Of a stretch of DNA of 29,217 nt, positions 1 through 10,378 are shown piece by piece (position 1 is the first letter of the stretch; every line of letters begins with the position of its first letter). The notes under the pieces were generated by a model. The model made no database searches. It was not told where the DNA came from and worked only from the letters and a program-made list of their open reading frames with translations. The translations under genes were made by a program, and so were the position numbers. Source of the DNA: Plantago elongata (taxonomy: Eukaryota > Streptophyta > Magnoliopsida > Lamiales > Plantaginaceae); assembly GCA_036897095.1 (NCBI GenBank), contig JAYMSP010001745.1, positions 1-29,217 on the forward strand, in the 5' to 3' direction.

Positions 1-502
1 AATTTTGATTTTATTTTCACCGAATATCCCCTATCTACAAACTGGCTCATGCTTAGAAGATTATATTTCAAACCTTTAACATGTAATACGTTAGAGATCA
101 TAAGGGACCCCAATTTGACTTTGCCAAATCCAATAGAAGGATTTAATTCTCCTTCAACAAACCTGGTATTTGGTCTAGTATCACAAGCACTGTAATCGAC
201 CAAGTTTGCTTTGTACGCGTTCTGCACAAAACAGGATACATGAGTTAGGTTCTTGCTTCAGAAACAGATGCACTTAGACTAAACACTCTTCCTGTGGGAA
301 TCCATTTCTTAATGAATCACTTAGGGGTAGGATTTTGTCGACTTGGAACATAAGGAGGAATCTTTGAATCATCAGATCTCAAATCAATCTTCCTTCTTGG
401 AATGTTCTTTGGTGTTCCTCGTAGTGGATTCAGAGACTTGTCAGCTTTCTGAGGTTGCTTTTTAGCAATCTTAGCCTTTCTGACCAAGTTCCTTCTAGCC
501 AT
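1..502 (-). pseudogene. pol start of copia element A: protease/pre-integrase region (broken, truncated)
   Basis: A basic stretch (317-502) leads through stops into a segment at about 1-210 whose minus-strand translation contains GLKYNLLSMSQFVDRGYSV, the signature at the end of the copia protease before the GAG-pre-integrase zinc domain. The motif WIPTGRVFSLS at about 270-300 is also typical of the region upstream of protease. I could not find an intact D(S/T)G protease active site between them, so that part is deleted or badly decayed. Two stops lie near 244 and 312. The rest of pol is outside the window. Confidence 0.7.
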
Positions 503-541
503 GGCATTTAGATTTTCAGTGGCTTGGTATTGCTTCCACTT

Positions 542-1427
542 CTAATAATTGCTATAAGAAACCCTGGCTTTCCACCATCGCTCTTGTATTTCTTTATATT
601 GTTGCATTAGGACATTTCCGATGTCGGGATAACCAATGCCTTTTCGAGCACCACTGGCTTTCTGAACACGACTTTTAGCAGTCTCACTAGTTTTTGCATC
701 AATCCTATATCCATAGAATGGCAGAGTAGGAAATACACCCAAACTAATGATGCTTCCCTTTCTAGTGATACAAAATTGTGGATGATCACAAGTTAACGGA
801 TCATGTTTCTTTTCAGAAACCTTTTCCACAATCTTCTTTGAAACTTGTTGTTCCTTTAAAGGTTTAGTCGGGATAACTTTCCCTTTATTAAGAGTCTTAG
901 CTTTGTGACCAATGCTAACTTCTCCGAAACCTTTTTGCTGACTTTTTACAAAGGTCAACCTTTCATCACTCTTTTTCAGAGTGGTAGAAATACTTGATTG
1001 AGCTTCTAGTACAAGTTCTTCTTTCTCAGAAGGATCTCTCATATATGATTGAACCTCCGTGAGAGTGTCACTAGATTTGACAAATAATTTGAAAGCCACT
1101 CTCATATCGATCAAGTTCACTCTTGACCAATTCCAAATCTCCAATGCCACCATCATCACATTCATAATATAAGAATTGTGATGTGTTAGTTACCTCACCA
1201 GCCATAAGACATTCTTCAATGTTGGAGATGTCCGGACATACTATCTCAGCAACTCCGCACAAGTCGTTCTTCTTCAGGCTAAAGTCGATAACATCATGAG
1301 TTATCCCGCACAATTCTGGTGATGGTAATGTTGAGTCATTTGAATTTTCACTTTCTGAATCCGACTCAATATCCAGAGCATCAAGTTGTATTTGGATTTT
1401 CTTTCTCTCTTCAATGAGCAGTGCCCT
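542..1427 (-). pseudogene. gag C-terminal extension of copia element A (decayed)
   Basis: Follows the zinc knuckle on the same strand. It is read in two overlapping frames (about 1071-1313 and 542-1165), so there is a frameshift around 1100-1165. The sequence is hydrophilic and rich in Lys, Glu and Ser; a 207-codon stretch ends WWKARVSYSNY. SIRE-type elements have long gag C-terminal regions between the knuckle and protease, which fits the position. No enzymatic motif is visible. The assignment is positional rather than by recognised domain. Confidence 0.55.
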
Positions 1428-2513
1428 CTAAGTTCTCTTGAATGTTCTTCTCTCCTTTTTTTCACCCGTCTTTAGCTTGTTAAAAGCAGGACAATCACGT
1501 TCGAAGTGAACGAGTTTCTGACAATAGAAGTAGATATCATTCTCAACATCAGTACTAACAGATTTCTGAGCATGGTTGTTTAGAGAGTTGTTCATCTGAA
1601 TGTTCTTGTACTGATGATAGTTAGGGACGAAATGCTTTTTCAGCTTCTCTTTTGCTTTTCTCCTTTCAATTTCTTGAGTGACATATTTCTTCATATGTCT
1701 CACTACAAGAGCATTTTCTTCAGACACTATCATGGTATCCTTGTTTTTAGAAGTACCTTGGGAAACTAGAGCAACACTCTACAACTTTTCAGCTGCAGCA
1801 AAACCACGTTGGGTTTTCTCATAGTTTACAGTGGCCAAATGTGAAAAGAGTTCCACTAGAGTGATTTGGGGCATTCCTTGATTGAAATAGAAATATTGCA
1901 TATGCTCCCAATTTTGGTTCAAGCTTCTTACAATGGTTTTCACCTTCTCATAATTTGAATATATGTCCCTTTCTCCAAGTGCAACCATATAAGTCATGAG
2001 AGTAGTAAACCAAAAATCAAGTTCTTCCAGAGTTTCCGAGGGACCCTATTTGAAGTTTTGGAATTTCAATTTCAATACTTCGAACATATTTTCCTTGGTT
2101 TTCTTACTTCTGGCACGGTGATTTTCTATCAATTACCAAGCAACTTTCGTCGTCTTTGCACACCACAGTTTGCACTGTATGTGCTCAGGTGTCGATCGAA
2201 TGATGATGTTACGAGCTTGACCATACAACCTGTATCTCTTGGCATCTTCTGAAGTCCAAAGTTCACGAGTTTTGTCTTCATACTCAACTTGTCCAGCAGC
2301 AACACGACCACTATTGCTAGTAGAAGTGTCACTAACTTCAGGGTCAGTGTTTTTGTGATCGTCAAATACTTCAATCATGTGCTTGAGTTGTCTGATTCTA
2401 ATTGGCCCTTCCTTGATGATATAAATCATCTCATCACTGATAGCTTCAAGATGCAGCATCATGTTGTTCTTCCATTTCTCATAATTCTCTTGGTTTAAGA
2501 ACTGGTGCATCAC
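1428..2513 (-). pseudogene. gag of copia element A, capsid and zinc knuckle (broken)
   Basis: Retroelement gag, which would form the cytoplasmic virus-like particle. Translation starts MMHQFLNQENYEKWK, the usual N-terminus of copia gag, and runs to about 2133. It continues in shifted frame with a stop near 2043, then a capsid-type segment (about 1779-1997) and a basic segment ending in a nucleocapsid zinc knuckle (about 1491-1532). The knuckle is damaged: the first cysteine of CX2CX4HX4C is Tyr (codon TAC) and the conserved Gly before His is Val, each explained by one base change. At least one frameshift and two stops separate the parts. Capsid identity is by pattern; overall class is certain from the primer site and LTR next door. 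Confidence 0.8.
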
Positions 2514-2624
2514 TCAGAGACATACCTGCACTCTTAACACACAATTAAAACGTACTCGTAAAATGACAAAAACTCTACCTATCTGGAGGATTGAGGTTTA
2601 GTGCAGAAGGCTAGTAAACCTCCC

Positions 2625-2636
2625 GCTCTGATACCA
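2625..2636 (-). other. Primer binding site, initiator Met-tRNA
   Basis: The minus strand reads TGGTATCAGAGC, the standard complement of the plant initiator methionine tRNA 3' end used by copia elements to prime minus-strand DNA synthesis. It lies two bases inside the LTR and fixes the orientation of element A. Confidence 0.92.
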
Positions 2637-2638
2637 CT

Positions 2639-2811
2639 TGTTGGTCCAGATAACGGAAAAGGAAAAAACTAGAGAGGGGGGGTGAATAGTCTGTTCAAAT
2701 TTTCATCGATAAACAGTCTTGCTCAGAAACCTTGGGGGTTTCTGATACTTAGATTCAGAGAGCGGAAGACTTTAAGCGATAGATAAACGTTAATGTGCTT
2801 TGTAGTAATAA

Positions 2812-2842
<31 letters not shown>

Positions 2843-4071
2843 TGTATATACAATAAGTAAATAATACAACAACTTATAGTGGTATCTGGAGGCGACGTAA
2901 TCCTCTAACTAATACACTTCGGCCTTTCTAAGACCTGGATTTCACTAGAACAGATAATTGAGTTCTCCTTATAATGTATCATATTCTAAGATCCCTACAA
3001 ACAAATGGTTCCCAACCAAGTGTTCCCCTTGAGTTGTTCCCTAGCTTCTAATGCCAAGTACTTCATGTACTCAAGATAACCTCGGAGATTTTCCATGATT
3101 TCCCAAACTAAGTACTTCATGTACTCCACGCCTTGATGGTGTTGGTTATATGATTGTTGCCAGGCTTCTCTTTAAATAACGTTTTAGCTATTTATCCAGA
3201 GAGCTCTAAGAGATTACACTACTTAATATACTTGTTTAGTATCTCCTCTCTGACCCAACTGTTGATATTCGTTCTGGAGAATGAACTTCAGAAAGGTGTA
3301 TGAATGTTCAACTCTTTCATAGATAATCAAGCTCTTGTCAAGGTTCAGGACACTTAGAACTACTAGTGATTCTCCGAGCTGTTTAGTCGCAACAGTGAGC
3401 TTGGAGAATTGTTGTATGAATGCTTGAGAGAATACTTGAAAGTATGAGCGTAGTTTGTGTATATGTGTATTTCTCAGCTTCTAAGTGTTGATATTTATAG
3501 ATGAATTTGAGATTCTTTTGTATAGTATCCGTTAGACCTTCTCAGAATTCAATTTGTTGATATCTCGAAATAAGTACTCAAAAGTCACTATCTCATTTTT
3601 CAGAGAGGGCTTGCTTGATCAACTTTTCAGTCGGTGTAATTCATACACTATACTATTTCTTGTCTTGTAGTGTCAACGGACACATGTGCCTTACTGAAAG
3701 CTAGCATGCTCCTTGACTCAATAATGACATATCTTCAGAGAGGTGTAATGTGCCAAATGCACTATACAACAGCTTTCTGAACATAGTCTTTCTGAGGAGA
3801 CTATTCCTTTGTGTCTTCATCAAACTTGCACAATCTTCAGTGTTCATATCTTCGATTGAACTCCATTGCTAGGATCCTTCTTCATGGCCTTCAAAAAATA
3901 TAAAATTACATTTAGAGACCTAACAATCCTATTACAAGTTTAACTAGACTAACATACTAAGTGATTTCCTGTTTTGCAATGTTCAAGTGAACTAAGAGTA
4001 CTAGTCATATTTTTTTACTAAAGATAAGTCATATGGTGATTGATCAAAAATACTAACAGATATTCCTAACA
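2639..4071 (-). repeat. 5' LTR of copia element A (1433 bp)
   Basis: On the plus strand the block begins TGTTGGTCC at 2639 and ends CCTAACA at 4071, so the transposon-sense LTR runs TGTTAGG...CCAACA with the expected TG...CA ends and short inverted termini. Its inner end lies 2 bases from the tRNA primer site. The LTR carries a (TG)14 microsatellite near its 3' end (2812-2839). No partner LTR is visible, so the outer end at 4071 is placed by the terminal motif alone. Confidence 0.75.
2812..2839. repeat. (TG)14 microsatellite inside LTR
   Basis: Fourteen perfect TG units near the 3' end of the element A LTR. It is a likely length-variable marker. Confidence 0.97.
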
Positions 4072-5080
4072 GCCTTGATCTTGATAGTGAAGCTCAACGT
4101 CCATTAATTTTACCATCAAAAACCTAAGCATATAAGAGGAGAATTCCCGCAGCCTTGATCTTACTCTTGATTTGAGCACCAAAGCAAAAGCTAAACTTGA
4201 TGAGTAGTAATGAACCTGCTCCTACTCTTCCAGCTCGCAGCAGTCATACAATGAAAAAACTTCACCCTCTTCATACTAGCAAACAGAGAACCACAGCCTA
4301 CTACTAAACAGAATACAAACCCAATACTAACACAGTTTAAACCATCTTGAAAGCATTTTAGTATCTCTAAAAAGTAACACTTCACAATTATAACTCTGAA
4401 CCATAAATCTAAGCAATCACATGAGACATACAAAACAAAATAAGAACCTGAGTTTTTTTTCCCGAGTTTTTTTATTCTCTTTTTTTAAGACAATCCAATA
4501 AAGCTTTTTTTTGTTTTTTGATTGTCTGACAAATTCTCTAATTCTTTGCCCAGCTTCTTTTTTTAGACTGGAGAGAGCCATATGTTCTGTTTAAAGGGCA
4601 ACCAAAAACAGCGAGGTAACAAGAAAAACAATTGGAATACTCCTATAGAAAACCTGGAGGACTCAGAATGTAAATTCATTATAGTCCTACAACTCAGAAA
4701 ATCATTAGAACCTTCATGAACTACAAAGAAATCCAGAGGATCACTTCTAGAAATAGTACCAAATAGCCTAACCATAGTATGGATGTTAGGGATAAGTCAA
4801 TAACCTAAAGTAAAAGAGAGCTTGGACTCCTTTACTATACAAACAAAGCTCCCCAATGGATACCATAAATTCCTTCCTTTTTTTTCTCTCTGAACCTTGA
4901 CTTTTTTTGCAATATTTCTGTTTTTTTGCATATTCTTTTTTATGGTTCAAACCCAGCTGCTTTCTTTTGACTTGGTGTAGACACATCTCTTGTTCTGTTT
5001 TTAGATGGTCAAAATAATTTTTTACACTCAAAGCAAAGAACATTTATGACAATTTCAAGCGGGATAGGGGGAGTGTAGAT
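4072..5080. other. Gene-free stretch between two transposons
   Basis: No coding sequence is recognised. It is AT-rich with several T-runs (4452-4460, 4480-4487, 4505-4512). A 13-base word CAGCCTTGATCTT occurs twice, at about 4070 and 4150. A short inverted pair, AGACAATC at 4488 and its complement at 4520, could form a weak hairpin. The only sizeable open frames (minus, 4563-4775 and 4786-5043) resemble nothing I know and look like chance. The missing N-terminal part of the downstream transposase is not seen here. Confidence 0.6.
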
Positions 5081-6535
5081 CTAAGGAAGTATTACTTGTA
5101 GGCTGCAACAACCTACACTGCATATGGCTTTAACAAAGATATGGTGAAGATGAAATATGCAAGTCTTCCAACATGGACCTATCTAATGAATATTCCTTTT
5201 AGGATTTTGGGCAATGCATGTTTTGACCCAACTCCAAAGATAGACCACTGCACTAACAATTGTAGTGAAAGCTTCAACTCTTGGGTGGGGCCTATCAGAG
5301 GATATTTTATCTTGAATATTATGGAGGTAAGTTCATCTAGGTTAAAACTTGTTTTCATATTACATAACTAGCTGATTTTCAACACCTCATATATATACTC
5401 TATCTTGAATGTTATGTAGGGATTAAGAACACAAGTTATGCAAAGAATTGTGGTGAGGAGGCAAAAGGGTGCATCTTGTACCTCAGTTGTAACGTCAAGG
5501 GTCTTGACAAAGCTGAGTGACACACATGACCAATCTAGGAGACTTAGGCTAATTTCTGAGTCTAGAAATGTATATGAGGTGGAGGACTACTCATACACAT
5601 TTGTGGTTAATCTTCAGACAACGTCTTGTGATTGTAGACGATGGGACATGAGTGGCATCCCTTGTAGGCATGCTTGGGTGGCCATAAATCATAACAGAGA
5701 AGATGGGAAGAACTACGTAAGTGATATCCACACCAAGGCTGCATATATTAGGGCCTATAATATGATGATTCAACATGTTCTAAACTATAGAATCTGGCCC
5801 AATGATCTCACTGAAGATAAATTCTCGCTTCATGTAGTTCTTAGACCACTTAGAATGGCCTCCTATAGCTAAGATTAGGCATCCAAGTGGAGGTGGTGGA
5901 AAACCTAGGAGAACTACTGCCCCATTTCACACAACTAGAAGACCACCAAATGCAATCTGTGTGGTTGTTAGAGGACAAAATTGTAGGAAGTATCCTACTT
6001 TGGTGAGTTCTCTATCTGATTAATTATGCATTTCTTGAAAATTATGTATGTGTCAATCTCAATCCTTGATTATGTTGTTTTGCAGGAAAAGGATGCAGAT
6101 AAGGAATCATTACAGACACAAACAGGTCATCAAAATGAAGGAAATGATGGAACTAATCAACAAGAGGAGGGAAATGATGTAAGTAATGGCTATCCCTGAA
6201 TTTATTTTCATACTGTTTTGGTTGGGACATTATTTATGCTTGTACAATTCTATTTTGGTTGGTTATGTTAGTTTGTTGAATTTTGGATATTGAATGTGCA
6301 TGTAGAGTGCAAATGCAGAGAGTGTAGGACTGGAAGGGGTCGAGGAAGGAGTGTCAGGGGAAATGGAACTGCAAGAGGTAGAGGAAGGGTAAATGGAATT
6401 GGGAGAGGGATTGGCAGGCTGGAACTTAAAGTACTGGAAGAGTCATGGGTACAGGTGGAAGGGCTTTATGGGGAAGAGGTCTACGGAGGTGATTTGAATT
6501 TTAGTTGCTATCTGATGTTATAAGCACTTGTGGTG
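5081..6535 (+). pseudogene. Mutator-like (MULE) transposase, C-terminal remnant
   Basis: This is the C-terminal third of a MuDR-type DNA transposase. Coding begins about 5081 (RKYYL, stop, AAATTYTAYGF), where a Trp codon expected in the LLWxAA motif is TAG. It then continues to 5326. A GT/AG intron spans 5327-5419 and coding resumes at 5420. The motif CDCRRWDMSGIPCRH at 5627-5671 is a SWIM zinc finger (CXCX9CXH). Near 5850 a frameshift is needed to reach the usual Lys/Arg/Pro-rich stretch and a worn CCHC-like knuckle (about 5955-6000). Probable introns run 6003-6085 and 6179-6305, and the last exon is Gly/Arg rich (about 6306-6420). The DDE catalytic domain and N-terminus are absent, so it cannot encode active transposase. 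A domesticated gene is less likely given the stop and frameshift. Confidence 0.83.
5627..5671 (+). other. SWIM zinc-finger motif
   Basis: Within the MULE remnant, Cys-Asp-Cys is followed nine residues later by Cys-Arg-His. All four zinc ligands are present. SWIM fingers are standard in MULE transposases and in FAR1/FHY3-like proteins derived from them. Confidence 0.88.
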
Positions 6536-7105
6536 CTCTAATTTTGTTTGAACATTTTGTACTTTAGTCTGTTTTGGATGGGATGATACAACTTTAGTTT
6601 TGTTTTGGCTACAACTTTTGTATTGATAACTTGTACTTAAAAACTAAGTTCAATACAATGTCATTCCTGGTTTTTTTTAAAGGAAAAGCAAAGCCCAAGA
6701 ACAATTAAAATATAAACTGAAATGTAGTCACTAGGTCGTCTAGTATGTCTGAGCATTACCCAAGCCAAGAGTACTGCAAACTACATCCAAAAGGGGGAGA
6801 TATTGGTTAACTTAAGTAAAAAGCTTAAACACTAACCGATGATGTCCCTTATGGTTATATATTTTAACTGTCGGGGAGGGATGCTAGTATATCACGGAGG
6901 CATAAAAAACCAAATACAAAAGGAAGGGAAGATTACACAAAAGAAGTAGCCTTAAGCAAGCCTGAAATCTAAGCCAAGTAGACAAAATAGAGTTGACACC
7001 ATACACAGTAGAATAGGCTTGACAAATGTTTCTGAACCTAATCTCAAAAAAGGAGGCAGCCTGCTTCAAAGCCGTATACAAATTGATACCAATGATATAC
7101 AAAGG
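6536..7105. other. Gene-free stretch
   Basis: Directly after the MULE coding remnant the sequence is T- and G-rich (6536-6660), which looks like its 3' untranslated region. The remainder (6680-7105) has no recognisable coding content; open frames here lack known motifs. It may be the 3' part of the minus-strand LINE fragments that follow. Confidence 0.5.
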
Positions 7106-7480
7106 CTACCCATAACAAAACCAATATACAAAAGTCCAAGCAACTTGACAAAACTGCACAAACATGATACTGCAGCACCAACTCTCCATCCTAGTAAATT
7201 GATTCCAATCTTCTATCTTGCTAAAAACACAGAGACCCATATTCCACCAAACATGATACATAAGAAGCCCATAGTCAATACAATTCATATTACCAGAACT
7301 GCTCCTCATATCATCACAAATTCTAGATGAAGTGCTCCAGCTAAAAACATAGTGAACACAGTTGTATACATTCCACAACCTAACAACTAAAGCAAAACTT
7401 GTCATATAATCTTCGAAATCATCTTCAGCAACAGACAATACAACCTCAAGACAATTAAACTTTACATGAACTACAACGTA
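7106..7480 (-). pseudogene. Possible LINE linker fragment upstream of RNase H
   Basis: An open minus-strand frame of 110 codons, extendable to about 7480, contains DYMTSFALVVRLWNVYNCVH. It is reminiscent of the plant LINE segment between the zinc-binding domain and RNase H, where a pattern like W..iiW.iWn.RN..vh is usual. The rest has no recognised motif. It lies downstream of the RNase H fragment at 7715-8008, so it would belong to a different or rearranged LINE copy. An overlapping plus-strand frame (7019-7330) has no recognised motif. Confidence 0.3.
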
Positions 7481-7615
7481 TTGATCAAAAGAACAAATAC
7501 CACCAAAAGTGTTGATAGACTAATGATACAAAAAGATATACCAATCAATCCTCTTAAAAAATCCAACTGACACATTTATTGTAAACCTATTATAACTATA
7601 ATCTTCTCCTTTTTT

Positions 7616-7696
7616 GTCTGTCCACTTATATTTCTCTTTTTTTCTTTTTCTTTCTTTTTTTCCAACGTTCTGTTTTTATGTCTTTCTATTTTTTTC
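7616..7696. repeat. T-rich low-complexity tract
   Basis: A pyrimidine tract dominated by T-runs and CTTT units just downstream (minus sense) of the LINE RNase H fragment. It could be a decayed poly(A) tail of that LINE read on the opposite strand, or simple low complexity. Confidence 0.5.
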
Positions 7697-7714
7697 CTCA
7701 TGCATAATATTTTT

Positions 7715-8400
7715 TCAACTATTATAGAGAATTCTCCAATTACCTTCCTTGTAAGAATAAATAACAGCAGAGGTACCAGACTCCACTATTATAGAGATTC
7801 TCACTTTTGATAAGAATAATTTTAACCCCTCTATAATAGCATGCAACTCAGCTTCAATCACCTCCATATATCTGCATACATTTCTAAAAGCACCTACCAT
7901 GCTCCCATCATGATCTCTGATCACACCTCCTATAGATGAGACATTAGAAAGTGGGAAAACAGATGCATCAGTATTGAATTGACCTAACCATTTCTTGCAC
8001 TTTCCCAATAGAAAATAACCAAAGTCTTAGTGATCTAATGTTGCAAAGAAATGCCCCAAAGTTCAACTACAGTGATATCACCTTTCCATTGTGAGACACT
8101 CATTTATTTGCCACTATTGATCATCCTCAAGAAGTGTAAAATTTGAATGATAACAGACTTTTCATTAATAGCATAGTTATCATATTTAGCTGCATTACTA
8201 GCCTTCCAGGCAAACCAAGATATTAAAATAGGGAGCAAAGCCCTAATATGACCTGCCTGAACATGATCTGAGGAGTACATCCAAACATTCAATTTAGGCT
8301 ACAAAGTTTGATGAGGAGTAACAGGGACACTGAAGAACTGAGCAAACCATGACCATGCCACCTGAATTTCCTTGTTATACATTAACACATGACTTATAGA
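7715..8400 (-). pseudogene. LINE fragment: linker plus RNase H-like domain
   Basis: Minus-strand segments in the right order. About 8293-8400 contains VAWSWFAQFFSVP, typical of the tail of the LINE reverse-transcriptase zinc-binding domain. 8104-8292 contains LLPILISWFAWKASNAAKYD, the following linker. About 8009-8103 has a WKGD motif with stops. 7715-8008 is the RNase H-like (RVT_3) domain with the first catalytic Asp (FNTDAS) and Glu (EAELHAIIEGL) present. The C-terminal third of RNase H is missing or decayed after 7715. Stops near 8290 and 8101, plus frame changes, show that it is dead. RNase H at the C-terminus is characteristic of plant L1-type LINEs. Confidence 0.72.
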
Positions 8401-8677
8401 TTATATGCTATAACATCATTTAGCCTACATGAATGCCTTAACTACCTGCACAACCAAGTACATATCAACTAAAATAAGGTTAAGGCAAATAATTTGCATA
8501 ATCCTAATGTATTTGTCTATATTATATTCCACTTTTTTATCTTCTCTGAACTGTTGTAGTAGGTTTTTTATGCATCCTTTGCACGCTTGAATGTTGATTT
8601 AGTGGTGGCACAAATGGAGCAAATTCAGAAAGCAACTTGGTGTGCATAACTCCTTCTACATGATGTGTTTGTACATT
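8401..8677. other. Gene-free stretch
   Basis: No coding, RNA or repeat structure recognised between the LINE fragment and the GRF remnant. It is AT-rich. Confidence 0.5.
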
Positions 8678-8846
8678 TTATTCCTCATGATACCATTCTG
8701 ACCATTCATATTTTGGACAACCCCAATAAAATCTTCCTTTCATGTGGTTGAGCAGTCTTCACAGATAGAATAGTTCGTTCACCACTATTTGACTTCTTAC
8801 AAATTGGACGAATAACATCACTCGAAATATTCGAGCTAAAATCCAT
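8678..8846 (-). pseudogene. GRF-type zinc-finger gene remnant (frameshifted)
   Basis: The minus strand opens with ATG at 8846 (MDFSSNISSDVIRPICKKSN). It runs with a Thr-Ile segment to about 8735; after a +1 shift it reads RFYWGCPKYEWSEWYHEE and stops at 8678. GRF zinc fingers have a CxC/CxxC start, then GRRFYxC and an aromatic W(Y/V)DEE-like tail, so the order fits. The 169-bp span is 56 codons plus one base, which agrees with a single-base frameshift. Small GRF proteins are common in plant genomes and are often carried with transposons. The last cysteine ligand is not seen. Cellular role unknown; read as a small pseudogene. Confidence 0.45.
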
Positions 8847-9753
8847 TGTTAAACTAGATAATTTTGTACTGAAACAAATCTGAAATAAGGGGACAAAATG
8901 GCAAATTTTGGTGTTTCAAAAGCCTCTACATAACTACCTAACAACTATTTTTCTTTTTTTAAAGTCAAAATCTAATTACAGCTAAGTATATACAAGTTCA
9001 GTTCTAATTACATCACATGTATGTCACGTGTCGTCCACAACCTAAGGTTGTTTGGCGAGTTACAAAATCTGATAATTAAATAGGGGTACAAAAGGATTTT
9101 TCAACTTTTAAATTGTCAAAAGTCAAATTTATGAACCTAGATGTATTTGAGATTGAACTAAGAAGATGCATACGTTATTTTTGCAGTAATGGGTACCTAT
9201 ATGTAAATGCGAAACCTAAGGAGGATCCATATGTAATTTGACCTACATTTAATTCTCCCAAAAAAGATTTTGTTTACTTGCTCTATTAGATAAAGTTCAA
9301 CAACATGATAAATGCAAGAATTGGAGGGTCGCCCTCATCTTCTTCTTCTTCATCACTACGGACTGCCATCACTCTACTCGTGGTGCTACTCAAATTCTTC
9401 TTTTTTGTTGCCAAGGGTACAAAAATAATTAGGGTTATGATGATTTTGCCTCTTCGTTTTCTATGATAATTGGGGATTTTTCTCTTCATTTTGATGTCTC
9501 TTATTTAATGATTTCTTGTTTCTAGCCAATATTTTAGAATTTTGGGATTCTGTTTACCGGGAGAAACAAACGTTGCATTGCGTGACCAAATCCTTAAAAT
9601 GTTGGGACCATTTATGTATTATTCTCAAATTCGTGTAGTTTTGAAATGATCGCGGAATTCTTAGTTTTTTTAATATATTATAATAGTTTAACATTAAAAT
9701 AAATAAAAAAATTTAATTAAAAAGCAAAAATGATATCAACTTGAAATAAAGAT
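8847..9753. other. Gene-free stretch
   Basis: AT-rich with no recognised protein. A 67-codon minus frame at 9286-9489 has a basic start and an acidic run (DEEEEDEGD) but no known domain; the acidic run comes from a TCTTCT microsatellite-like tract at about 9337-9351, so I do not call it a gene. Confidence 0.5.
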
Positions 9754-9977
9754 TTGACTTATTCACCATATGATTATATTACAACGACTCACTATTGAAA
9801 ATGGAGTATTTAAAAGTAACAAACACAAACAATAAGAAGTCTACAAATAAACAACCCTTCAAGTAGTTGACTTATTCACCAGACGATTATATTACAACGA
9901 CTCACTATTGAAAATGGAGTTTTCAAAAGTAACAAACACAAACAATAAGAAATCTACAAATAAACAACCCTTCAAGT
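9754..9977. repeat. 113-bp tandem duplication, two copies
   Basis: Copy 1 (9754-9866) and copy 2 (9867-9977) both start TTGACTTATTCACCA and end CCCTTCAAGT, with only a handful of differences. The high identity points to a recent duplication. On the minus strand the copies lie just after a short open stretch ending NMPVETHKLYDLLTEEFGI with a stop at 9983-9985, so the repeat may lie in the 3' untranslated part of an old transposon or gene that I could not identify. Confidence 0.9.
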
Positions 9978-10378
9978 GCATTTTATATGCCGAATTCCTC
10001 TGTCAACAAGTCGTACAATTTATGTGTCTCAACCGGCATGTTTTCTTCGCCTTCATTGAGTTGCATAACTCATAAGAATATGCATACTTTGTGTCTTGAC
10101 CATATCCCATTTGAGCTAGAGCAAGTTGCCTAGCTTACATCGACTTTTGTGTAGCGCGAGCGTAAACACATGCTCGTAATTAATCGAGAAATTACTCCGA
10201 TGAGGGTTAGGCATGTTGTTTTGGACATAATATTATTCTCTCTAATCTTTTAAAAACTTTTTAATTTTCATTTTTTTACATTACGTTAAAAACTTCCTAA
10301 CTTATAAATAAAAAGATTTTATCCTACTAATTAAATTTTTTATTATATCTCTTTCCTACTCTATCATCATTTTGTTCA
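9978..10378. other. Unassigned stretch with a short minus-strand coding-like tail
   Basis: The minus strand at about 9983-10065 can be read LNEGEENMPVETHKLYDLL and on to a stop. Upstream frames are broken and I recognise no family. The rest is AT-rich. Confidence 0.3.

Larger units (their letters stand above)
1..4071 (-). mobile_element. Ty1/copia retrotransposon, SIRE-like, 5' half (element A)
   Basis: On the minus strand the order is 5' LTR (4071 to 2639), primer binding site, gag, then the start of pol, running off the window at base 1. The gag-type N-terminus, the long LTR and a G-rich motif near the LTR end (GAGGGGGGGTGAATAG, about 2673-2688) point to the SIRE/Maximus lineage of plant copia elements; that placement rests on family knowledge, not a search. 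Several stops and frameshifts break the coding part, so the copy is dead. The second LTR and the other target-site duplication lie outside the window. The 5 bases just outside the visible LTR are GCCTT (4072-4076). Confidence 0.88.

Noticed and set aside
2812-2839. TG repeat as a regulatory Z-DNA element
   Set aside because: An ordinary microsatellite inside an LTR; nothing in the sequence supports a regulatory role.
7019-7330. Plus-strand 103-codon frame
   Set aside because: Low-complexity Thr/Ile/Pro composition with no motif, overlapping a possible LINE fragment on the opposite strand.
9286-9489. Minus frame with acidic DEEEEDEGD run
   Set aside because: The acidic run is from a TCTTCT microsatellite; no domain and no neighbouring exon.
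9754-9977. CRISPR-like or satellite array
   Set aside because: Only two copies without spacers in a plant nuclear context; a simple tandem duplication explains it.
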